A stretch of DNA of 64,000 nt. Origin: [Eubacterium] eligens ATCC 27750. GTDB lineage: Bacteria; Bacillota; Clostridia; Lachnospirales; Lachnospiraceae. The stretch spans positions 558,001 to 622,000 of the forward strand of contig NC_012780.1 in NCBI RefSeq assembly GCF_000146185.1, read 5' to 3'. The notes under the pieces are model-generated. The model ran no database searches. It was not told the origin of the DNA and saw nothing but the letters and a program-made list of their open reading frames with translations. Shown here in pieces: positions 17,075 to 24,950 of this stretch (position 1 is its first letter; each line of letters opens with the position of its first letter). Position numbers and translations under genes: made by a program.

Positions 17075-17884
17075 TTATCTAAATAAATATTTGTACTTGT
17101 TCATCTGACTGTATATGATTAACTCCACCCTTTTTCTTTCTTCCGGTGGATACGTATCTGCATTATTAACTATATCGCTTACATTCTTTTTAGTAAATAG
17201 AAATTGCAGATTCTGTCCGTATAAATTTTCGGCCACATCAAGCTGCTCATCAAAATTCTGACTTACGCTCTTGCTCTTAACTTCTGATATCATCTGATAT
17301 ATATCCTGTTCCATTGGATAATCCATTGTTGTATCTGACAGAAGCCCTGCACCATTATCAAACACCGGACAATATTTATAATCACCTTTTCCATTCATCA
17401 AGACAGCAATATTATGCATATACCTGTCCTCATTTAGGAAAAATGCGTCTATTGTAAATAGTCTGCATATATACTCACCCCAATTATTAAGACCTGTTAT
17501 ATTCTTTATAGCATTTACAAGAAATTCAAGCCTTTCCTTCACATCACTCATATGCCACAAAACACTTGTAAGACTTTCATTATATACATTTTTAAATAGT
17601 CTCTCCAATGTAATTATCTGCCAGTCGCCATCTATAAAAGTTCTGCTCCTGACACCCTTATATATCTGTCTTTTATATTTAATCTGTTCTGGTTCATATA
17701 ATACATACTCGTCTTCATTAAGATTGGTATACTTTAATAAATGTGATATAACATATTCCGCTAACCCTTCATATCCGGTATAATCAGCTTTATACCATGT
17801 ACCTTCGTTTTCCCATTTTAACTGGTTTCCCTTAGATGACTGTCTGATATTGGTTTTTATATTCTGTTTAAAAAGTTCAACCAT
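17075..17884 (-). CDS. HipA-like kinase domain protein
   Basis: 269 aa. The C-terminal half keeps the HipA catalytic core pattern: FFLNEDRYMHNIAVLM (catalytic Asp/Asn loop, here N-E-D-R-x-x-x-N) and PVFDNGAGLL (DxG-like metal motif). It lacks the N-terminal subdomain of full HipA (about 440 aa); a matching short domain appears to be on the upstream HTH protein. Known: HipA kinases phosphorylate targets such as GltX and cause growth arrest. Inference: toxin half of a split HipBA-like pair. Starts at ATG 17884, 7 nt after GGAGG; gap to the HTH gene is 17 nt. Confidence 0.72.
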   Translation of the reverse strand: MVELFKQNIKTNIRQSSKGNQLKWENEGTWYKADYTGYEGLAEYVISHLLKYTNLNEDEYVLYEPEQIKYKRQIYKGVRSRTFIDGDWQIITLERLFKNVYNESLTSVLWHMSDVKERLEFLVNAIKNITGLNNWGEYICRLFTIDAFFLNEDRYMHNIAVLMNGKGDYKYCPVFDNGAGLLSDTTMDYPMEQDIYQMISEVKSKSVSQNFDEQLDVAENLYGQNLQFLFTKKNVSDIVNNADTYPPEERKRVELIIYSQMNKYKYLFR

Positions 17885-17901
17885 AAACATTCCTCCATCA
17901 T

Positions 17902-18438
17902 CTACTTCTCTATTCTTATCCAGAAATCGTCCTCTGCCATACGCCCCTGCGTCTTTTCTATTATCATAAATGTGTCATAAAACGGAAGTCCGATATCCTC
18001 CAGCACAAGCTTCATCTTATCTCTTGTTCTTGGAAAACATCTTGACTCAAGAAATTCCTTATAGTCATTGTAATCAGGATTTTCATTAACGCCAAATGCA
18101 CGAAACATCAGCTTGTCTGTATAATTCTTTATTCTCACAAGCTGCTTTGCGTCATCAACATCTATCAGTGTACAGATGTCATCCTTATACATATAAAACA
18201 TTCTGACAGGAAATTCTTTCTCCGGTATTATCAGTCTGTTCACATAATCAGGATAATCATTAATCATCTTAGAAAGTAAAACAATTGGACCTGTAATCTT
18301 AGCATTTTCTTTTTCCCATCGTTCTATTGTCGGTTTCGATGTTCCTACAAGACTGGCAAATTCTTTCTGTGTCAGTCCAAGATTCTTTCGCAGATTCTTA
18401 ATATCCTCAGATGTAATATAATCTTTTAATGCAAACAT
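17902..18438 (-). CDS. XRE-type HTH protein with HipA N-domain-like C-terminus
   Basis: 178 aa. Residues about 10-65 are a helix-turn-helix (LRKNLGLTQKEFASLVGTSK, TIERWEKENAK). Residues about 80-178 end with FLESRCFPRTRDK, LEDIGLPFYDTFMIIEKTQG and RMAEDDFWIR, a block commonly seen in clostridial proteins beside HipA-like kinases. Likely the antitoxin/autorepressor. RBS AAAGGAAG precedes ATG 18438. Its promoter overlaps a palindrome (next entry). Confidence 0.75.
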   Translation of the reverse strand: MFALKDYITSEDIKNLRKNLGLTQKEFASLVGTSKPTIERWEKENAKITGPIVLLSKMINDYPDYVNRLIIPEKEFPVRMFYMYKDDICTLIDVDDAKQLVRIKNYTDKLMFRAFGVNENPDYNDYKEFLESRCFPRTRDKMKLVLEDIGLPFYDTFMIIEKTQGRMAEDDFWIRIEK

Positions 18439-18487
18439 TGTGTCACTTCCTTTCAGTCCTTGATAAATAATGACTTTTCATAACCCA

Positions 18488-18516
18488 AGTGTACCATGTA
18501 CACATTTTATTGTAAA
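18488..18516 (-). promoter_or_regulatory. promoter and operator of the HTH/HipA-like pair
   Basis: Minus strand TTTACA (18516-18511), 17 bp, TACACT (18493-18488). The near-perfect palindrome GTGTACCATGTACAC at 18489-18503 covers the -10, as expected for an autorepressed toxin-antitoxin promoter. Confidence 0.65.
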
Positions 18517-18519
18517 CAA

Positions 18520-18575
18520 AAAGTCGTTAAAATGATGGCTTTTATTTGTAATAATCTCATCATTTTAACGACTTT
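18520..18575 (-). terminator. strong terminator after O-acetylhomoserine sulfhydrylase gene
   Basis: Perfect 18-bp inverted repeat (18520-18537 with 18558-18575). The minus-strand tail is CTTTTTGTTTACA. Placed 68 bp past the metY-like stop and abutting the HTH promoter, which it insulates. Confidence 0.85.
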
Positions 18576-18642
18576 ATTCATATAAAACATTTCAATTTCT
18601 TAATTATCCAGATTTATTGGTAACTTTAATTCTCTATTAGAA

Positions 18643-19926
18643 TTATATAGCCTCCAGCGCCTGTGCAATATCCGCAATCAGATCCTTCTTATCCTCAAGG
18701 CCACATGAGATACGTATAAGTCCTGCTGGAATTCCAGCGGCTTTAAGCTGCTCATCATTCATCTGTCTGTGTGTTGATGTTGCAGGGTTAAGGCAGCATG
18801 TTCTCGCATCTGCTACATGAGTTTCGATAGCTGCAAGCTTTAAATTCTTCATAAACTTCTCTGCAGCCTCTCTTCCACCCTTTAACTCGAATGAAACTAC
18901 TCCGCAGCCACCTTCTGGCATGTACTTCTTAGCTGTCTCATAGTACTTGTTAGAAGGAAGTCCCGGATAATTAACGAATTCAACCTTATCCTGCTTCTCA
19001 AGAAATTCTGCAACAGCCTGTCCGTTTTCAACATGTCTTGGCATACGCACATGAAGTGATTCAAGACCAAGATTTAATATAAATGCATTCTGTGGAGACT
19101 GTATGCAGCCTAAATCTCTCATAAGCTGTGAAGTACATTTTGTTATAAACGCACCTTCTTTACCGAACTTCTCGGCATATGTAATTCCATGATATGATTC
19201 ATCAGGTGTGCAGAGTCCAGGGAACTTGTCTGCATGTGCCATCCAGTCAAAATTTCCGCTGTCTACAATAGCTCCACCGACTGCTGCTCCATGTCCGTCC
19301 ATATATTTAGTTGTTGAATGTGTTACAATATCTGCTCCCCATTCAATTGGTCTGCAATTAACTGGTGTTGGGAATGTATTATCGACGATAAGTGGTACAC
19401 CGTGTGCATGTGCTGCATTTGCAAACTTCTCAATATCTAATACTGTAAGTGCAGGATTGGCAATTGTCTCACCAAATACTGCTCTTGTGTTGTCCTTGAA
19501 CGCTGCATTAAGTTCTTCCTCTGTGCAGTCAGGGTCAACAAATGTTGCTTCAATTCCCATCTTCTTCAAAGTAACATCAATAAGGTTAAATGTTCCTCCA
19601 TATATAGAAGATGATGCTACTATATGGCTTCCAGCTTCGCAAATATTAAATAAAGCGAAGAAATTAGCTGCCTGTCCTGATGAAGTAAGCATTGCTGCAC
19701 TTCCACCTTCAAGGGCTGCAATCTTAGCTGCCACATAATCATTAGTTGGATTCTGAAGTCTTGTGTAGAAATATCCACTTGCTTCAAGGTCAAAAAGTTT
19801 TCCCATATCCTCACTTGTATCATACTTAAATGTAGTAGACTGGATTATAGGAATCTGTCTTGGTTCACCATTTCCAGGAGTATAGCCTGCCTGGACGCAT
19901 TTTGTGTTAATTGAATAATTATCCAT
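18643..19926 (-). CDS. metY: O-acetylhomoserine aminocarboxypropyltransferase/sulfhydrylase
   Basis: PLP enzyme of the Cys/Met metabolism family (427 aa), joining O-acetylhomoserine with sulfide or methanethiol. Seen: TRLQNPTNDYVAAKIAALEGG, the SSGQAANF phosphate loop, VDNTFPTP, and the Schiff-base lysine in THSTTKYMDGHG (K207); the long C-terminal region with HVADARTCCLNPATSTHRQM is typical of the OAH type and separates it from cystathionine gamma-synthase. Start at ATG 19926, 4 nt behind GGAGGG. Monocistronic between promoter and terminator. Confidence 0.92.
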   Translation of the reverse strand: MDNYSINTKCVQAGYTPGNGEPRQIPIIQSTTFKYDTSEDMGKLFDLEASGYFYTRLQNPTNDYVAAKIAALEGGSAAMLTSSGQAANFFALFNICEAGSHIVASSSIYGGTFNLIDVTLKKMGIEATFVDPDCTEEELNAAFKDNTRAVFGETIANPALTVLDIEKFANAAHAHGVPLIVDNTFPTPVNCRPIEWGADIVTHSTTKYMDGHGAAVGGAIVDSGNFDWMAHADKFPGLCTPDESYHGITYAEKFGKEGAFITKCTSQLMRDLGCIQSPQNAFILNLGLESLHVRMPRHVENGQAVAEFLEKQDKVEFVNYPGLPSNKYYETAKKYMPEGGCGVVSFELKGGREAAEKFMKNLKLAAIETHVADARTCCLNPATSTHRQMNDEQLKAAGIPAGLIRISCGLEDKKDLIADIAQALEAI

Positions 19927-20098
19927 ATTTCCCTCCGGCTTTATATGTTTACATGACATGAATTATATCACAAACGCAAAACATATAACAGCACATTTTA
20001 ATAATCTGGCTACACATTTATTAACATAATATGTTATGATATCAATTATGCTATTATCAGTTTTTAATAATATTGTATAATAATTAAGAGGTTTTATT

Positions 20099-21499
20099 AT
20101 GAATAATCAGTCAGCGACTATGAACACAAAAGATAATCCGCTTGGATATAAAAAAGAATCCACTCTGCTTGTTGGTTTTGCAATTCCATGCATTATTTCA
20201 ATGCTTGTGACAGCGCTTTACAATATTGTCGACCAGATATTTATCGGCCAGGGAATCGGCATGCTTGGAAATGCTGCGACTAATATTGCATTTCCACTTT
20301 CAACAACATGTACAGCTATATCGCTTCTTCTCGGTATAGGAAGCGCGACTAATTTCTCGCTGTATCTTGGTGCCGGTGAAAAAAACGAATCTGAAAAATA
20401 TGCCAGCAATGGTATTGTGCTTATGGCATTGTTTGGAATATTTCTGTTCCTTGTAACCACTATATTCTTAACACCTATGCTTAAATTCTTTGGTGCAACT
20501 AAAGATGTACTTCCTTATGCAAAGGCATATACAAGAATCACTGCGTTTGGCTTCCCATTCTTAATTGCAAACACTGGTATGAGCAAGCTTATTCTCGCAG
20601 ATGGAAGCCCACGATATTCCATGATATCTATGCTTGCTGGTGCCATAGTAAATACTATTCTTGACCCATTGTTTATCTTTGTCTTTAACATGGGAATGAC
20701 TGGTGCTGCTCTTGCAACAATTACAGGCCAGATAATTTCATTTTCAATCAGTCTGCGTTATATGTTTCATTTTAAGACAATTAAACTTAGCAGGGAAAGT
20801 TTTATTGTATCTGCTGCCCACTGTAAGAAAATATTTATTCTTGGAGCAAGTGCCTGCTTTAATCAGATTGCAATGACCGTTGTACAGATTGTTATGAACA
20901 ATACGCTGTCACACTACGGCGCACAATCAATATACGGTGGAGACATTCCTCTTGCCTGCGCCGGAATTATAACTAAAGTTAATATGATTTTCATGTCATT
21001 TGTTATCGGAATATCTCAGGGAACACAGCCTGTTATAGGTTTTAACTATGGTGCAAAGAAGTACGCACGTGTAAGAAAAACTTATCTTCTTTCACTTGGT
21101 GCAGCTTCTGCCCTGTCTTTAATCGCATTTGCATGCTTCCAGATATTCCCAAGACAGATTATCAGCATATTTGGAAACGGAAGTGACCTGTACTTTAAAT
21201 TCTCTGAAAGATATTTCAGAATATATATGTTTCTGACAATTGTTAATGGCATCCAGCCTGTAACTTCCAGTTTCTTTAACTCAATTGGCAAATCACAGCT
21301 TGGTGTATTTATGTCGCTTACAAGGCAGATTATTTTCCTGCTGCCACTTATCATTATATTTCCTATATTCATGGGAATTGACGGTGTTATGTATGCCGGA
21401 CCTATAGCAGACGCTGCCGCTGCTATCGTATGCGGATACTTTACTATAAGAGAATTAAAAGAATTAAAAAAGCTGGAAATCGATTTAACTAAATGTTAA
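20099..21499 (+). CDS. MATE family efflux transporter
   Basis: 466 aa, 12 predicted membrane segments. Repeat motifs: TALYNIVDQIFIGQGIGMLG in the first half, NMGMTGAALATITGQ, and GISQGTQPVIGFNYGAKK in the second. About as long as the other MATE gene at 2043 but clearly a different paralogue. AAGAGG precedes ATG 20099. Upstream is a divergent gap to metY with AT-rich promoter-like sequence (TATAAT at about 20076). The substrate is not predictable. Confidence 0.9.
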   Translation: MNNQSATMNTKDNPLGYKKESTLLVGFAIPCIISMLVTALYNIVDQIFIGQGIGMLGNAATNIAFPLSTTCTAISLLLGIGSATNFSLYLGAGEKNESEKYASNGIVLMALFGIFLFLVTTIFLTPMLKFFGATKDVLPYAKAYTRITAFGFPFLIANTGMSKLILADGSPRYSMISMLAGAIVNTILDPLFIFVFNMGMTGAALATITGQIISFSISLRYMFHFKTIKLSRESFIVSAAHCKKIFILGASACFNQIAMTVVQIVMNNTLSHYGAQSIYGGDIPLACAGIITKVNMIFMSFVIGISQGTQPVIGFNYGAKKYARVRKTYLLSLGAASALSLIAFACFQIFPRQIISIFGNGSDLYFKFSERYFRIYMFLTIVNGIQPVTSSFFNSIGKSQLGVFMSLTRQIIFLLPLIIIFPIFMGIDGVMYAGPIADAAAAIVCGYFTIRELKELKKLEIDLTKC

Positions 21500-21558
21500 A
21501 ATATAAGTTATGCGTGTATTCGTATATTTAACGGATTATTTTTAAAAGGATTTTTAAC

Positions 21559-22256
21559 ATGGATAATTTTAATGCTCGATATGAGAAAGAACTTGCCTAT
21601 CAGGAAATTACCTCGAATAAATACACTCTTTACGGTATTCTGCTATTTATAGGAGTTGAATTACTGATATGGATTCTTAATATAATTGGATTTTTTGAAC
21701 TTGATAACCAGATAATGTCTGCTGTTATAGGTTCATCTATTTACAGTATATAGTTACCGCCAGCCTGCATGATGCCGCAAGAATTGCCCAGCTTACATAT
21801 CTTAAAGAAACTGATTCTTTAACCAGGCTTTTCAACAAGAATAAATACAACGAAATGGTATCAATGTATTATCCTAATGTAAATAATATTACTGTTATTT
21901 TCTGGGATCTTAACAACCTGAAAATTATTAATGACACTTATGGACATGAATATGGTGATAAAGCACTTTCCGCACTAGCTTCTGTATTATACGCCCATTC
22001 AGATGAACAATGCCGCCGTGTTTACAGATTTGGTGGTGATGAATTTGTCATGATAATTGATAACCCACATGACGGTGAAGCTGACCGAATAATATCTGCT
22101 GTTAAAGATGAACTTATGAAATGCAGTTATGATATTTCAATAGAAATATCAAGTGCTGTCGGTATTGCATCCGGCAACGGAAGTGATATTATTGAAATAG
22201 TAAAAAATGCTGACTCAGCAATGTACGCTGACAAACAGCTCTACCACCATCGGTGA
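21559..22256 (+). pseudogene. diguanylate cyclase (GGDEF) broken by an internal deletion
   Basis: The first frame (21559-21753) starts MDNFNARYEKELAYQEI, has one membrane helix, then reads SSIYS and stops. The second frame continues without a start from about 21741 (TASLHDAARIAQLTYLKETD) through a full GGDEF domain: FWDLNNLKIINDTYGHEYGD, RFGGDEFVMII, ending DKQLYHHR at 22256. In lachnospiral proteins of this type several membrane helices separate these two parts. Their absence and the frame change point to an out-of-frame deletion of roughly 150-200 codons near 21738-21745. A GGDEF-only product from the internal ATG 21855 is possible but has no clear ribosome binding site. Confidence 0.75.
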
Positions 22257-22287
22257 TTAGGAGATACTATATATGCGTTAATTTATG

Positions 22288-22315
22288 CCGCCAGCTTAAC
22301 TGCTGGCGGTTTTTT
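22288..22315 (+). terminator. terminator after the GGDEF pseudogene
   Basis: Perfect 8-bp GC-rich stem CCGCCAGC/GCTGGCGG with a 6-nt loop and TTTTTT. Confidence 0.9.
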
Positions 22316-22386
22316 CTGATTTTTTGATTGTGGATTGCTGTTCATTTCTAATTATTGCAAACCTCACCTTATATGTTAACTTGATG

Positions 22387-22419
22387 AAAGCCGTTGGCTT
22401 GAATTGCCAGCGGCTTTTT
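22387..22419 (+). terminator. orphan rho-independent terminator
   Basis: AAAGCCGTTGGC (22387-22398) pairs with GCCAGCGGCTTT (22406-22417), one G-U pair, followed by T's to 22419. No gene lies between it and the terminator at 22315, so it may end a small RNA or be a relic. Confidence 0.75.
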
Positions 22420-22896
22420 GTATTTTCTCTTGAAATATTGACTTCTTGAAAGCGTTTTTCCTATAAGAAAATAAATATATCTCATCTTATAGGCTGATTT
22501 TCCCTCTTTCACCGTCTAAAATGTGATTTTGGAGTTGAATTTCCTATAAGATTCCTGATTATAGTTACTTTATAGGTGTATTTTGTGGCTAATATATTAG
22601 TCATTATTATTTTAGACCTATAAGGAATTTAAATTTGCGACTACTGATAGGTATCATGTGTTTTCAATCAACAGGCTTAATATATCTTCTCTGCAATCTG
22701 TTCCGTACTATATTCAACACCTATATCCATATTTGTTAAAATCTGTTTGTGTATTGCTGATAAATCTGATCTATTCATGTTTTTTGAATCTGCTGATTTT
22801 CTGCTGATTCTGCTGATTTTATACCTCTATAATCATATCATGGTTATAGACAAGAAATAAATTTATCTCCATAATCCTCCATGTCTTAAATTGTTC

Positions 22897-22947
22897 TTCG
22901 AGTTTCTTTCGAGTTTTTTCAAAAATCAACTCGAAAGAAAACTCGAA
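22897..22947. repeat. 19-20-bp inverted repeat with internal direct repeat
   Basis: 22897-22915 (TTCGAGTTTCTTTCGAGTT) is the reverse complement of 22928-22947 except for one extra base. Each arm itself contains TTCGAGTT twice. No U-run of terminator type; operator, cruciform or mobile-element relic. Confidence 0.6.
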
Positions 22948-23095
22948 ACACTAAGTCCGCTAAACCATTGTCATCCATACGATGCCCTATTGTCTATTTT
23001 TATATGCCCTTCTAAATATCCGCATCAAACCGAAAAAGGGTGATGCCCGAAAGCACCACCCTGTAGACTATATATCTATTCTCCTCTACTTGTAA

Positions 23096-23665
23096 TCAAT
23101 TATTATTTCTGCCAAGAATCTTAGACATTCCTGTTGCCACAAAAAGATATACAACCATATTAACTACTGATTTAAGAAGAAGTCCTGGTGCCGAAGCTAA
23201 TCCTGCTGCAAAGCTGCCTGCTATTATTGCACCAAATACAACATATCCTAATGTCATGAAAAGTAATGTAACAACTGCACCAACAATTCCTTTTACTGAA
23301 ATAACCTTACATCTGTCAAACTTACTTTTCATATTGCCAAATATTGCACATGCTATTATTGGCATGATTGTCTTTATTATAAGTGTTGGAACTGCCCATA
23401 CTGCAAATCCAGTTAATATATCTGCCATCGCAGAACCAATTCCTCCTGCGAGTGCACCAACAACTGGTCCGAAGAAAAATGCACATATAAGTATTACGCT
23501 GTCTCCCAAATGTGCATATCCCAAAGGAATAGGAATCTGTACCACCATTGTTGCAACACATGTAAGTGCCATAAATACTGCTGTTATACACATCTGTGTT
23601 ACAGTAATATGAAATCCTTCTTTCTTAATCCCCTGCTGTTCTAACTGTGTCTGTTGTGCTTCCAT
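23096..23665 (-). CDS. ECF transporter S component
   Basis: 189-aa hydrophobic protein with about six helices, the substrate-binding subunit of an energy-coupling-factor vitamin transporter. Marks: PIPLGYAHLGDSVILICAFF, GPVVGALAGGIGSAMADIL and PTLIIKTIMPIIA, shared with the YpaA/HmpT-like (ECF-ribofla_trS) family. The ATPase and T subunits are not in the window, so it likely uses shared ECF modules. Vitamin specificity is not deducible; no riboswitch was seen in the 220-bp leader. AGGAGG lies 9 nt before ATG 23665. Confidence 0.85.
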   Translation of the reverse strand: MEAQQTQLEQQGIKKEGFHITVTQMCITAVFMALTCVATMVVQIPIPLGYAHLGDSVILICAFFFGPVVGALAGGIGSAMADILTGFAVWAVPTLIIKTIMPIIACAIFGNMKSKFDRCKVISVKGIVGAVVTLLFMTLGYVVFGAIIAGSFAAGLASAPGLLLKSVVNMVVYLFVATGMSKILGRNNN

Positions 23666-23721
23666 TTTATCTGCCTCCTATATCAACATACTTTAATTGC
23701 ACATAAGAATAACAGATAAAG

Positions 23722-23740
23722 TGACATGTGTACATTGTCA
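23722..23740. promoter_or_regulatory. palindrome upstream of the ECF S-component gene
   Basis: TGACA-N9-TGTCA with a GTAC core. On the minus strand it overlaps a possible ATGACA -35 with a weak TATCTG -10 17 bp on. A candidate vitamin-repressor operator; the regulator is unknown. Confidence 0.4.
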
Positions 23741-23887
23741 TTTTGAGTTAAATTTATATGGTCAGATTAAGTTATTATTACCCTTATTTACATAATAACA
23801 TCTGGTTCCATATATTGTTTTTGTTTTATTCAACCCACTATGTACAATTGTTTTACTAAAATTATATCTTGCCATATTTATTATCCC

Positions 23888-24202
23888 TCAGTTAATCTTA
23901 TTCTCAAAATCCTGTAACTCATGAAAAATCCCATCTATATAAACAGTTGTATCTTCCACTCTATACAACATAAAATATCTATGGAATTTAAAGGATATCC
24001 TTCTATATCCTAAACTTCTCAATTTTTCGTTATCACATAATTTTAAACTTCCTGCGACCTCTGCTAATATATCTTTAGTATATTCAAAATCATCAAGCAG
24101 ACTTCCTGCTGCCTGCTGATTCTTTTTTTCATATAAGATGTATTCAATATACTCTTGCATATTTTCTTTAGCATCATTAGTAACAACCACTTTATATGCC
24201 AT
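23888..24202 (-). CDS. RelE/ParE-family toxin
   Basis: 104 aa. MAYKVVVTNDAKENMQEYIE at the start and a C-terminal YRRISFKFHRYFMLYRVEDT-like strand pair, then VYIDGIFHELQDFE, match the RelE/ParE toxin superfamily (mRNA interferase or gyrase inhibitor). The ATG at 24202 overlaps the antitoxin gene end by 11 nt, the usual antitoxin-first coupling. RelE-type ribonuclease versus ParE-type gyrase poison cannot be decided by eye. Confidence 0.85.
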   Translation of the reverse strand: MAYKVVVTNDAKENMQEYIEYILYEKKNQQAAGSLLDDFEYTKDILAEVAGSLKLCDNEKLRSLGYRRISFKFHRYFMLYRVEDTTVYIDGIFHELQDFENKIN

Positions 24203-24485
24203 ACTTTGTCCTCATATCTGCAACAAAATCACCTGCTTCTGAATATTCTCCATTCTTTGACTGATCTCTTGACTTTGCTAATCTGTCAAGAACTTCCTTT
24301 TCCGAAATAGCAATGTAAGGATTAGCTGCCACTTTCTTTATCTCAAATGGAAATCCATTATTAGCAACTGCCTGTGTTAAAAACATTCTTATAGCCGTTG
24401 TAGTATCTGTTCCTAATTCTCTAAATAAATTATCTGATTTAATCTTCAAATCGTCATCCACTCTTACTTGAATCGTACTTGACAT
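24192..24485 (-). CDS. RelB/DinJ-family antitoxin
   Basis: 97 aa, ribbon-helix-helix N-terminus: STIQVRVDDDLKIKSDNLF then ELGTDTTTAIRMFLTQAV, the DinJ/RelB signature, followed by PFEIKKV and a polar C-terminus that should wrap the toxin. GGAGGTG lies before ATG 24485; the upstream frame to 24512 lacks a site. Probably autorepresses through the inverted repeat at 24506-24528. Confidence 0.88.
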   Translation of the reverse strand: MSSTIQVRVDDDLKIKSDNLFRELGTDTTTAIRMFLTQAVANNGFPFEIKKVAANPYIAISEKEVLDRLAKSRDQSKNGEYSEAGDFVADMRTKYGI

Positions 24486-24505
24486 AAAAACACCTCCATA
24501 TTCAT

Positions 24506-24528
24506 ATAGCATACTATCTTAATGCTAT
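24506..24528. promoter_or_regulatory. inverted-repeat operator of the RelB/RelE-type pair
   Basis: ATAGCAT (24506-24512) and ATGCTAT (24522-24528) flank a 9-bp centre, 21 bp upstream of the antitoxin start. A third ATGCTAT lies at about 24588 in the divergent promoter. Confidence 0.5.
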
Positions 24529-24628
24529 ATCATTACAAATGTAATATATCATAATACATTATATTTTTCAAATATTTATGCTATAATAAACAGACATATT
24601 ACGCACCACAAACAAGGAGTCACATTTT

Positions 24629-24913
24629 ATGAAACCCAAATCAGATTTAAGCAGACAATTATATGAATTAATGCTGCAAAGAGGTTATGAGGAAAATTTC
24701 TGTGATATTGTCACTAAGAATCTCAATACTGATTTCACTGCCAGCCGCATGATTGGTTATCTCTATCATTATGACCACCCTCCTGTTGAGGAGATAGCTG
24801 ATGAAATGATTTCCATTCTAAGCGACAGAAACCGTATCATGCAGAAAAAAGAGCTTGAAGAAACTAATGCCAGGTGGAACGATTTTCTGCTCCACGGCTT
24901 TAACGACGAATAA
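24629..24913 (+). CDS. small conserved hypothetical protein
   Basis: Not recognised. 94 aa, soluble and acidic, starting MKPKSDLSRQLYELMLQRGY behind AAGGAG; helices predicted through DFTASRMIGYLYHY and VEEIADEMISILSDR, and an ending of charged coiled-coil type (MQKKELEETNARW). Transcribed alone, divergent from the RelB/RelE pair, from a TATAAT at about 24592, and ended by the hairpin at 24913. Confidence 0.65.
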   Translation: MKPKSDLSRQLYELMLQRGYEENFCDIVTKNLNTDFTASRMIGYLYHYDHPPVEEIADEMISILSDRNRIMQKKELEETNARWNDFLLHGFNDE

Positions 24914-24950
24914 GAGGAAGAATAGACTGAATCTATTCTCCCTCTTCTTT
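24913..24950 (+). terminator. terminator in convergent gap
   Basis: 14-bp stem (24913-24926 with 24932-24945, one mismatch), 5-nt loop, followed by TCTTTCTT. It overlaps the 3' end of the convergent oxidoreductase gene. Confidence 0.55.

Larger units (their letters stand above)
22316..23095. other. 780-bp gene-free region with repeats
   Basis: No open frame with a plausible start was found on either strand. It holds a second, orphan plus-strand terminator (22387-22419), a cluster of CCTATAAG octamers in both orientations (22460-22467, 22486-22493, 22543-22550, 22617-22624, plus a variant near 22568), a GCTGATT-rich micro-repeat at 22790-22820, and a long inverted repeat at 22897-22947. It looks like non-coding or relic sequence. 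Confidence 0.6.

Noticed and set aside
19950-20098. SAM riboswitch (S-box) near the metY-like gene
   Set aside because: The leader between the start codon and the divergent MATE gene is short and AT-rich, with none of the conserved S-box sequences.
21855-22256. Stand-alone GGDEF gene starting at ATG 21855
   Set aside because: Coding similarity continues upstream in the same frame well before this ATG; better explained as the 3' part of a broken gene.
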